DNA of 13,737 nt from DATLYB01 sp964502525. Its GTDB lineage: Bacteria; Bacteroidota; Bacteroidia; Chitinophagales; CAIOSU01. Every line of letters begins with the position of its first letter. Position 1 is the first letter of the stretch. Below are positions 8,123 through 13,737 of this stretch, in pieces. The translations under genes and the position numbers were made by a program. The DNA is taken from assembly GCA_964502525.1 (NCBI GenBank), contig CAZCXH010000141.1, positions 1-13,737 of the forward strand, written 5' to 3'. Below the pieces are notes generated by a model. The model ran no database searches. It saw only the letters and a list, made by a program, of their open reading frames with translations, and was not told the DNA's origin.

Positions 8123-8169
8123 ACCCGGAACAAGCATGATAAACAAACCATGATGAGGATCATGCCATC
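8123..8169 (+). repeat. Tail segment of the composite repeat, copy B
   Basis: It begins CCCGGAACAAG, continues AAACAAACC and ends GATCATGCCATC, and is a diverged match to 7306-7351. It lies just downstream of the stop codon of the minus-strand 11-residue-repeat gene and includes the 8149-8164 hairpin. Confidence 0.6.
8149..8164 (-). terminator. Possible weak terminator hairpin
   Basis: CATGAT-GAGG-ATCATG is a 6-base-pair stem with a 4-base loop, 25 bases past the minus-strand stop codon at 8189. On the minus strand it is followed by the T-rich GTTTGTTTAT. The stem is short and AT-rich and lies within a repeat, so the terminator role is uncertain. Confidence 0.3.
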
Positions 8170-8188
8170 TGCAGCGCGGTGATAAACC

Positions 8189-9136
8189 TCACTCAGGTCC
8201 GCCAAAATCATATAAATCACCGACCCTTGCCTTTTCAAAGTTGGTGCGCTGCTTCATATCTGCTGCTGCAAAAGAAATTTCCGGCTTTCCGCCAAAAAAT
8301 AATGCCGATTCAAAAGTCAGGGCTTTTGACACCGAGATGTTATTGAACCGGGCTGCGCCCTGGAAACGCGCGTCCTTGAAGCTCGCGTCACCTATGAACG
8401 AAGTATTGTTGAAATCGCAGCGATTTTTGAAGACCGTTCCACCGAAAGATGACCTGTCGTCAAAATTCACGTAATTGAAGTATGCGCCCGCGTTGAAATT
8501 GAGCAAAGTGAAATCGGCATACCCCGTGCAGCGCATATTGCCAAACTGGGCATCGCCATTGAAAATTGCGCCCTGGAATCCGGACACCCGCGCGAATTGA
8601 GCATCCAGGAAATTTGTCTTCCAGTTAAAAAAACAATTATGGAAACGCGCCTCCTCCAGAAAAATGCAGTTGCTGAAATTTGCGTTGGCGCTGAACCTGC
8701 TTCCTTCAAAAGTCGCTTGTTTTTTAAATGCCGTTTTGCTGCAGTTCACGTTGCCATTGAACATTGCTTCGCGGATATTAACCTCCCCCTCCACCTTGCA
8801 TTCTATCAGGCTGAAATTTTTCCCGAAATCCGATGCGGTTATTTTATCGTCACTTCTTGAAAAACCGGTGATATTTCCGTTGATGATGCAGTTGACTAAC
8901 GTAAAGGAGCCTGTTATTCCGGCACGTGCCAAAACAGGCGATTCCGCAAACTTTCTGCCCAGCCCTGTGAAGTCAATGTCGCCTTCGATGGTTTTGTTTT
9001 CATAAAAAACATCCCATCCCTTTTCAATCCTGGCATTAATCTCTTCGGCTTTCACGACCTGACCGCTTTTCAAGGCATTTCCGGATATACATGAATGTGC
9101 GGCTATTATCAGCGCCAGCGCATAAGTTGTTTTCAT
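8189..9136 (-). CDS. Exported pentapeptide-like protein with strict 11-residue Phe repeats
   Basis: A 315-residue protein. Residues 1-20 form a signal peptide (MKTTYALALIIAAHSC); Cys16 is a poor lipobox match (AHSC), so either signal peptidase could act. From about residue 126 to 280, bulky residues fall on two registers exactly 11 apart: F126, F137, F148, F159, F170, F181, F192, C203, F214, F225, F236, F247, F258, V269, F280, and C132, F143, F154, F165 and so on to F275. Spacing alternates 5 and 6. This resembles F-rich pentapeptide-repeat families, which fold as right-handed beta-helices. The molecular role is unknown; the export signal places it outside the cytoplasm. It starts 46 bases after the stop of the protease gene on the same strand and probably shares its transcript, so it may act with the protease at the cell envelope. 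No separate promoter was seen in the gap. Confidence 0.88.
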   Translation of the reverse strand: MKTTYALALIIAAHSCISGNALKSGQVVKAEEINARIEKGWDVFYENKTIEGDIDFTGLGRKFAESPVLARAGITGSFTLVNCIINGNITGFSRSDDKITASDFGKNFSLIECKVEGEVNIREAMFNGNVNCSKTAFKKQATFEGSRFSANANFSNCIFLEEARFHNCFFNWKTNFLDAQFARVSGFQGAIFNGDAQFGNMRCTGYADFTLLNFNAGAYFNYVNFDDRSSFGGTVFKNRCDFNNTSFIGDASFKDARFQGAARFNNISVSKALTFESALFFGGKPEISFAAADMKQRTNFEKARVGDLYDFGGPE

Positions 9137-9182
9137 CGCATGTTATTGGCAGAGAGCATTGGCGCGTGGAGGCATCCTGATG

Positions 9183-10859
9183 TTACTTCCCTCCTATGGA
9201 ACCGCTCATGCTTTTTTGCGCCTTGAACCTTTCCAGCTTTGACTGGAATTTGCCGCTTGCCTTTTCCCGCGTCAGCATCTCTTTGATTTCCTTAACGGAA
9301 TACGCATTAGGATAATTCTTACTAACGGCAGAGCGGAACATGGAACCTCGGATTTCTGATTTCGAAGGCTTGCTGCCCTGGTTGGCAAATTTGTAATCAG
9401 ACAAAGCGGCCGTAGGCTTGCCATTATCCCGCTTGTCAGCGTAGCCCTGGTCAAAATAAACCGGGTATTGAGACGTGGTATAGAAGTAATTATTCTGCTC
9501 ATCAATTTCACCGATAACATCCCATGCGTCTGCGAACAGAAGCAGGTAATAGTAACCGGTAAGGGAGCCTGGCACATAATAGTCCTGGTAGATGGAAGCG
9601 GTTGAGAACAATCCTCCAAGGTCACCGCCTGAGGTTATGTCGTAGTTGACTATGCAGTGATCGGATGTCGGACAGTCGTAGGTGCCCGCTGAAATGGAGG
9701 TGTTAAACTCATCATAAAATAAAAATCCGTAATCACTCGCATCGTAAGCATTATAATAAAGATAATACAAACTCCAGCCGGAGGAAGAGGAAGCCGGCTG
9801 GTCGCCAATGTTATAGACATTATACTCAATCCGCCTCGAATTGGAAAAACCGGTGGTGTTGTATGTCGAATAATCGAAGAATGCCCATGTAGCCAGGTCA
9901 ACCGAGCCATCAATGTTAGGATTGACGTCCGGAGGATTGTTATCGCTTTGTCCGTTGCTGGCTACGTAGCAATTCCCTCCGAAGCAAAAGTCGCCATTGA
10001 CGAAGAAATTATAATCAACCCATATATACCCGGCATCGCCCCAGCTGGGCCCCCATGAATTGATGACGCGGAATGCGCCATTGGGACCTTTGCCGTCATC
10101 ATACCCTGCAATCACCATCGCATGATAGGCGTGAATGCCAACATTGTCGAATCCCGAATGCCCGGTGATGACTTCATCGCTGTTCCATGTCATGAAGTTA
10201 TCTCCGAGTTTACATCCGAAAATAACCGCAGTGTTATTGGCAACATATGACTTGATTGTATTAGCATTTACGTCAATTTTTCTATAGTTGCCGATCTTGT
10301 GTCCTGCCGCTTCTGCAGTCCATGACGCGTCCAGGGTTGACTTCTGGCATCCTCCAAGATTGGTGTAAGGAACCGTCTGCATGGTGGCAATGCCGCGCTG
10401 CAGCACCAGATCCAGCGCATCGGTGAAATTCGTTCCATTGCAGTCAGCCCCTTTTTTGCTGTCGTCAATAGCGGTGAAAAGGTCTTTAGGGCTGAGCTGG
10501 TTATTCGTTTGCGCCAACTGGGCGGCATCCCAACCTTTGTCAGCGCCTTCCAAAGCCGTTTTATAATTATATCCTACCGCCCAGGCTACGCAGGTTCCAT
10601 ATTGTCCCTGGTCGCCAATCGGGGGAAATTTCGAAACCAGGTCAAAAGAGGCGGGCGGTGTCTGTCCGGTCGAGAAGAAGGTGGAAGAATTGACCGAAAC
10701 AGGAATGGTGCCCGTGTTATCCGAACCAAACCATCCCAAGCCGTAATCAAGGTTATTATTATTATTGTTATTATTGTTGTTGTCATTATCTTCTCTGCAT
10801 GACGAAAACAATACAACTAACGCAATTGCGAAAGAGAATAAGTGTTTCATGTTTTTCAT
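9183..10859 (-). CDS. Papain-family (C1) cysteine protease, surface lipoprotein
   Basis: A 558-residue protein. Residues 1-21 are a lipoprotein signal (MKNMKHLFSFAIALVVLFSSC) with Cys21 as lipid site; the following REDND is acidic, like Bacteroidota lipoprotein surface-export signals. A ten-Asn run (27-36) links to the protease domain (about 70-300). The catalytic set is complete: Q84 and C90 (IGDQGQYGTCVAW), H246 (HAYHAMVIAGYDD) and N267 (VINSWGPSWGDAGY). A C-terminal beta-sandwich (about 317-475) looks like CARDB: YNVYNIGDQPA early, VIGEIDEQNNYF late. The residues beyond are a charged tail with no sorting domain. Another in-frame ATG at 10964 would add 35 residues, but the promoter at 10928-10958 lies inside that extension, so 10859 is preferred (10850 is also possible). 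The likely role is proteolysis at the cell surface; the substrate is unknown. Confidence 0.92.
   Translation of the reverse strand: MKNMKHLFSFAIALVVLFSSCREDNDNNNNNNNNNNLDYGLGWFGSDNTGTIPVSVNSSTFFSTGQTPPASFDLVSKFPPIGDQGQYGTCVAWAVGYNYKTALEGADKGWDAAQLAQTNNQLSPKDLFTAIDDSKKGADCNGTNFTDALDLVLQRGIATMQTVPYTNLGGCQKSTLDASWTAEAAGHKIGNYRKIDVNANTIKSYVANNTAVIFGCKLGDNFMTWNSDEVITGHSGFDNVGIHAYHAMVIAGYDDGKGPNGAFRVINSWGPSWGDAGYIWVDYNFFVNGDFCFGGNCYVASNGQSDNNPPDVNPNIDGSVDLATWAFFDYSTYNTTGFSNSRRIEYNVYNIGDQPASSSSGWSLYYLYYNAYDASDYGFLFYDEFNTSISAGTYDCPTSDHCIVNYDITSGGDLGGLFSTASIYQDYYVPGSLTGYYYLLLFADAWDVIGEIDEQNNYFYTTSQYPVYFDQGYADKRDNGKPTAALSDYKFANQGSKPSKSEIRGSMFRSAVSKNYPNAYSVKEIKEMLTREKASGKFQSKLERFKAQKSMSGSIGGK
10757..10793 (-). 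repeat. Trinucleotide (AAT/AAC) run encoding a poly-Asn linker
   Basis: An irregular microsatellite of ATT/GTT triplets on the plus strand encodes the Asn run at protease residues 27-36, just after the lipid cysteine. Length change by whole triplets would lengthen or shorten the linker without breaking the frame. Confidence 0.85.
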
Positions 10860-10927
10860 TTTGTTGGATAGTTTTTGTTGGCTAATAAATAAAAATAAAC
10901 GACCACGAAAATAAAAAAAGTGCGGTC

Positions 10928-10958
10928 CAAAAGTAATACTATTCGGTATATTCACCAA
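10928..10958 (-). promoter_or_regulatory. Bacteroidota-type -33/-7 promoter of the protease gene
   Basis: On the minus strand TTG (10958-10956) is followed by 20 bases and then TACTTTTG (10935-10928), a full match to the TAnnTTTG -7 element at a normal distance. Transcription would begin near 10921, leaving a leader of about 60 bases before the ATG at 10859. No Shine-Dalgarno is present, as usual in this phylum. Confidence 0.65.
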
Positions 10959-10964
10959 GCACAT

Positions 10965-11321
10965 TGCATCAGCATCGCCTCCAAAGATTCTTCACCAGCA
11001 ACCGCCATCAGATGTTATTAATGTATGACGGAAACTCTTTGTCTCTTGGACAATTTATTCAAGGGCAGTTCTAAAAATTGCTTTTTCATCGGCTCACCTC
11101 TTCAGTAAGTGGTAGAATTTTAGGACTGCCCATAAGCATATCCGCATATACATAAAAATATCCGGAGGCAAGAGGCAGCACGATTACTCTTGTTGAAATG
11201 CGCCATTATTTTTTCATATTTTCCTAAACTCTCTATTCCAAACCAACCGGAAGGTGTGGGCATCTTATTCTTTTTTTAAGTATCAAATAGCGATATTTGG
11301 AGCTTCAAAAAACATCACCGA
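10965..11321. other. Divergent intergenic region without a gene
   Basis: It separates the minus-strand protease from the plus-strand desaturase. No convincing coding frame was seen. It contains the 69-base inverted-repeat-bounded sequence at 11063-11131. A weak -7-like GATATTTG lies at 11292-11299 ahead of the desaturase, but without a TTG at the right distance. Confidence 0.6.
11063..11131. repeat. Short inverted-repeat-bounded element (MITE- or IS-remnant-like)
   Basis: GGGCAGTTCTAAAAATTGC at 11063-11081 is the near reverse complement of GAATTTTAGGACTGCCC at 11115-11131, with 33 bases between. End-to-end inverted repeats starting GGGCAGT resemble insertion sequence termini, but the interior is too short to code and no target-site duplication is visible. 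A long-range hairpin with a regulatory role is the alternative. Confidence 0.5.
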
Positions 11322-12440
11322 ATGGAGGCTGTACCCATCAAATTTGACAACCATGGCGATTCGAAGTTTTTCATCGCCCTGAAAGCAAGGGTTGACGCCT
11401 ATTTCAGGGAGAACAACACCGGCAGGAAGGCTAACGCAGCGGCAATTGTGAAAAGCCTCATCTTTTTCGCCACCATTATCGCCAGTTATATGCTGATACT
11501 GACGAACCACTATTCGGGGTGGGCGCTTTTCGGGCTGTATATCGCCTGGGGGTTGTCATCGGCTTTTTTTGTTTTTTCCATCGCGCATGACGCGAGCCAC
11601 AATGCCTTTGCCAGCAGCCCGCGAATCAACAAGCTGCTTGCCTATGCGTGGAATTTTGTTGGCATCAGCAGCTATGCCTGGGAGTTGAAGCACAACATCG
11701 CGCATCACACCTACACCAATGTTCCGGGCTATGACATGGATATTGACCAGGGTGCGCTGTTCGTGCTAAGCCCCGCCAAACCCATCAAGCCGCACCACCG
11801 ATACCAGCATTTGTATTCTCCATTTGTGTATATGTTTTACAGCCTTTACCTCATCTACGTGAAAGACTTCCAGATTCACGCGATGAAGCGCTTCGGCAAC
11901 AAGGTGGTGGACAGACACCATCCGAAGGAGTGGGCGGTGCTGATCGCAACGAAGGTTTTTTATTTCTCCTACAGCTTCGTCATCCCGCTGGTTGTCCTCG
12001 ATGAGCCATGGTGGCGCGTGGTGATCCTGTATTTCGTCATGCACTTCATCATCGGCATCGTGATGGCTTTCATCCTCAGCCCGGTGCATATCACCGGTGA
12101 GAGCGCCTACGCTTTTCCCGATTCCGAAGGGAAAATTCACAACTGCTGGGCAAAGCACCAGATTGAATGCACGATTGACTTTGCGGCTGACAGCGCGGTG
12201 GTGGGATGGTTCACCGGAGGGCTGAACACGCACATCGCGCACCATATCTTTCCGAACATCTGCCACGTTCACTACCGCCCGCTCACGCGCATCATCAAGG
12301 AAACCGCGAAGGAATATGGCGTCCGCTATTCCAATAAGTCAGTGATGGGGGCGGTGATGGCGCATCTGAAATTTTTGAAAGACCTTGGACGGGGTGAGAG
12401 TCGCTATCCGGAGGGTCTCCGAAAGGTTACAATCACTTAG
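11322..12440 (+). CDS. Membrane fatty acid (acyl) desaturase
   Basis: A 372-residue integral membrane di-iron desaturase. The three His boxes are present and evenly placed: H89-D-A-S-H93, H124-NIA-H128-H129, and H304-IA-H307-H308 in GGLNTHIAHHIFPN. Hydrophobic stretches near 43-61, 67-88, 163-180, 208-226 and 232-255 fit the four-helix family fold with the His boxes facing the cytoplasm. Length is typical. The family inserts a cis double bond into acyl chains using oxygen and an external electron donor. There is no fused cytochrome b5 domain, and the third box begins with His rather than the Gln of cytochrome-b5-fusion front-end desaturases. Regiospecificity cannot be told from sequence. The gene is alone on its strand and overlaps the next gene by 8 bases tail to tail. 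An earlier start is not suggested by any promoter. Confidence 0.95.
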   Translation: MEAVPIKFDNHGDSKFFIALKARVDAYFRENNTGRKANAAAIVKSLIFFATIIASYMLILTNHYSGWALFGLYIAWGLSSAFFVFSIAHDASHNAFASSPRINKLLAYAWNFVGISSYAWELKHNIAHHTYTNVPGYDMDIDQGALFVLSPAKPIKPHHRYQHLYSPFVYMFYSLYLIYVKDFQIHAMKRFGNKVVDRHHPKEWAVLIATKVFYFSYSFVIPLVVLDEPWWRVVILYFVMHFIIGIVMAFILSPVHITGESAYAFPDSEGKIHNCWAKHQIECTIDFAADSAVVGWFTGGLNTHIAHHIFPNICHVHYRPLTRIIKETAKEYGVRYSNKSVMGAVMAHLKFLKDLGRGESRYPEGLRKVTIT

Positions 12441-12903
12441 CAGCCGGAAGGAACTGGTCGGCCGTCTTCAGCCACACATCGGGTCCGCCCGCCATGTAGC
12501 CCATGCTGCCGATGCGGGTGTAATAAAGTCCGTACTTGTTTTTTGCAGCGGTTGCAAATACAACGGTAGGATATCCTGTAATGCCGAACATTTCTTTCAT
12601 CTGGGTATTTGTCTGGTGGTAACGTTCGTCTGGTTGTTTATTCCTTGGAAAATCCAGCTCTACCGCGACCACATTTTTTTTTGCCCATTCCCGGAACTGC
12701 GGTTGAGTGAAAACTTCGTTGTGCAGCTTTTTGCACGCTGCGCACCAGTCGCTGCCGGTATAAAAAAGGAATAGCGGCTTCTTCTCGGAAATGGCGATGT
12801 CAGCGGCTTTCTTGACGTCAACCTCCCAATGCATGGCGCTGCTGTCCTGGGCAACAACTCTGGTCCAGAAAGACAACATCATCGCGATGATTAAATATTT
12901 CAT
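12433..12903 (-). CDS. Exported thioredoxin-fold protein (WCAAC active site)
   Basis: A 156-residue protein with an N-terminal signal peptide (MKYLIIAMMLSFWTRVVA, cut near Gln19). The thioredoxin fold is shown by KPLFLFYTGSDWCAACKKLH, with redox cysteines C54 and C57, and by the cis-proline loop ITGYPTVVF (P112). It resembles the periplasmic thioredoxin_7/DsbD-gamma-like group, which reduces or shuffles disulfides in exported proteins. The neighbouring Cys-rich secreted protein would be a plausible client, but that is only inferred from proximity. The stop codon overlaps the end of the desaturase on the opposite strand. No clear promoter: CAAAGTAA at 12946-12953 is one base from the -7 consensus and lacks a -33 partner. 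Precise role unknown. Confidence 0.92.
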   Translation of the reverse strand: MKYLIIAMMLSFWTRVVAQDSSAMHWEVDVKKAADIAISEKKPLFLFYTGSDWCAACKKLHNEVFTQPQFREWAKKNVVAVELDFPRNKQPDERYHQTNTQMKEMFGITGYPTVVFATAAKNKYGLYYTRIGSMGYMAGGPDVWLKTADQFLPAAK

Positions 12904-13316
12904 TTCTCGTTCTGTTTATCGGAATTCAATGTAGAAATACTTGCTCAAAGTAACAACATTTCATTTATTCGGAGTTGGTTTGCAGCCCGCGTGTTGCAAA
13001 TGCCGGTATTGCTGAAATTATTGTCTGCATGGGATTTCAAGGACGCTACCTCAAAAATTTCCAAGTTTTACAGCAAAAATTTTCCTGATGCGGGAGCGCT
13101 GCAAAATAGATGTTGATAACAAATGAAATGCTTGCTGTCATTGAGTTTAAGACTGATTTTTACATTTATTTAATATTAGTTATGCACCCGGAAAAGCACC
13201 CTTGTGTTGAAATCCTTTGCCGGTAATGCTTGGAAAGGTTCACGCAACCTTTTACTTTTCCGCTTTCATTTTGGTTGAGAAAGAAATCTAAGAAGTAAAA
13301 ACATCTGCATTCACCT
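12904..13316. other. Intergenic region between divergent genes
   Basis: This 413-base stretch separates the minus-strand thioredoxin gene from the plus-strand Cys-rich gene. It is AT-rich, with no convincing coding frame. The one feature supported is the candidate promoter with an internal dyad at 13230-13260. Confidence 0.6.
13230..13260 (+). promoter_or_regulatory. Candidate promoter with a dyad in its spacer, for the Cys-rich gene
   Basis: TTG at 13230-13232 is followed by 20 bases and TACTTTTC at 13253-13260, which differs from TAnnTTTG only in the last base. The spacer contains AAAGGTT-CACGC-AACCTTT (13234-13252), a perfect 7-base inverted repeat that could be an operator. Spacing equals that of the protease promoter. 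The start codon is 56 bases downstream. Confidence 0.45.
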
Positions 13317-13737
13317 ATGAAGCGGGAAATCCGGAGCGAAGATTGTTGCGCGATAAAGGCAATACTTCAGCGACTCAGAAAGCCAACCTTAGCCGTGCAT
13401 TCAGTAGTTGTATTAATTCTGATCGGTGCGCTGACGGTTAATTGCAGCGCGGTGTGTTTAACGAACGCTGATTGTATCGGCACCGATGCCTTTGCCTGCA
13501 CTTTGGATACCTGCGACATTACAGGGGGTGCAGGGGTTTGCGTACACATTGAAAGTGATTTAGCTTGTGATGATGGGAACGCCTGCACGGATGATGTGTG
13601 CGATACATTAGACCTGAGTGCCAATGCTGACGGATGCGTCAACACCGACACTTCCGCGAACTGCATTGACGCCAACGCCTGCACCGATGATATTTGCAAT
13701 CCTCTCCTCGGATGCGTCAACACCGACACTTCCGCAA
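13317..13737 (+). CDS. Secreted Cys-rich repeat protein, N-terminal part (cut off by the right edge)
   Basis: The frame opens at ATG 13317 and is still open at the edge (140 codons). An in-frame TAA at 13296-13298 makes this the first possible ATG. A basic N-region (1-24) precedes a hydrophobic stretch (about 25-41, LAVHSVVVLILIGALTV), giving a signal peptide or anchor. Then come Cys-rich modules: CDDGNACTDDVCD, ANADGCVNTDTSANC, DANACTDDICNPLLGCVNTDT. The unit is about 26 residues, with paired Asp and regularly spaced Cys. Similar ACTDDxCD...GCVN repeats occur in large secreted bacterial proteins, often annotated as Dickkopf-like Cys-rich; disulfide bonding and metal binding are plausible but unproven. 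The function is unknown. Total length and any C-terminal sorting signal are outside the window. Confidence 0.8.
   Translation, partial: MKREIRSEDCCAIKAILQRLRKPTLAVHSVVVLILIGALTVNCSAVCLTNADCIGTDAFACTLDTCDITGGAGVCVHIESDLACDDGNACTDDVCDTLDLSANADGCVNTDTSANCIDANACTDDICNPLLGCVNTDTSA
13632..13735 (+). repeat. Tandem repeat in the Cys-rich gene, reaching the window end
   Basis: A 26-base sequence encoding GCVNTDTSA is identical at 13632-13657 and 13710-13735, 78 bases (26 codons) apart. Exact identity at the DNA level suggests recent duplication or homogenisation. The window ends two bases after the second copy. Confidence 0.85.

Noticed and set aside
7250..8169. CRISPR array
   Set aside because: The repeats are few, of unequal spacing and in mixed orientation, with no regular spacers and no cas genes.
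11766..12272. A 168-codon minus-strand frame, His- and Asp-rich
   Set aside because: It is fully antisense to the desaturase, whose three His boxes and membrane segments are clear.
13367..13729. A 120-codon minus-strand frame at the right edge
   Set aside because: It is antisense to the Cys-rich repeat gene, which has a signal peptide, an upstream in-frame stop and regular Cys spacing.
1..13737. tRNA, rRNA or riboswitch genes
   Set aside because: No cloverleaf, conserved rRNA segment or recognisable riboswitch core was seen in the intergenic regions; a covariance-model search was not possible here.

Overview
The window most likely comes from a member of the Bacteroidota, probably an environmental Chitinophagales- or Sphingobacteriales-like lineage. 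The pointers are two candidate promoters of the Bacteroidota -33/-7 type (TTG, about 20 bases, TAnnTTTG-like), the absence of Shine-Dalgarno sequences at the starts, a surface-type lipoprotein with an acidic stretch after the lipid cysteine, and a giant secreted multidomain protein of a kind common in that phylum. Genus-level assignment is not possible from the sequence alone.

Layout. Positions 1-7061 (minus strand) are one uninterrupted reading frame, cut off by the left edge. It encodes at least 2353 residues: signal peptide, sugar-dehydrogenase-like beta-propeller, calcium-binding Asp-rich repeats, a lectin-like jelly roll, a Kelch propeller, two choice-of-anchor-D Ig-like domains, two malectin domains, a carbohydrate-binding-like beta-sandwich, a MopE-like metal-binding motif, and then an array of about 100-residue cadherin/Ig-like repeats still running at the edge. 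Positions 7062-8188 hold a small DUF559 endonuclease gene (7582-7962, plus) in a patchwork of GC-rich palindromic and direct repeats; the gene sits between two inverted copies of the same palindromic element. Positions 8189-9136 and 9183-10859 (both minus, 46 bases apart, probably co-transcribed from a promoter at 10928-10958) encode an exported protein with a strict 11-residue phenylalanine repeat and a papain-family cysteine protease lipoprotein. Positions 10860-11321 are a divergent intergenic region containing a 69-base inverted-repeat-bounded sequence. Positions 11322-12440 (plus) encode a membrane fatty acid desaturase whose end overlaps by 8 bases, tail to tail, an exported thioredoxin-fold protein at 12433-12903 (minus). 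From 13317 to the right edge (plus) begins a secreted Cys-rich repeat protein, cut off by the edge.

How the parts fit. Most of the coding capacity is devoted to exported proteins: a giant adhesin or carbohydrate-binding surface protein, a surface protease, an exported repeat protein, a periplasmic thiol-redox protein and a Cys-rich repeat protein. No single pathway links them and the order does not look like one operon. The region most worth a second look is 7250-8169, where a nuclease gene is framed by inverted palindromic repeats, resembling a minimal mobile or REP-like element. Both window ends fall inside tandem repeats, which fits a contig broken by repeats.
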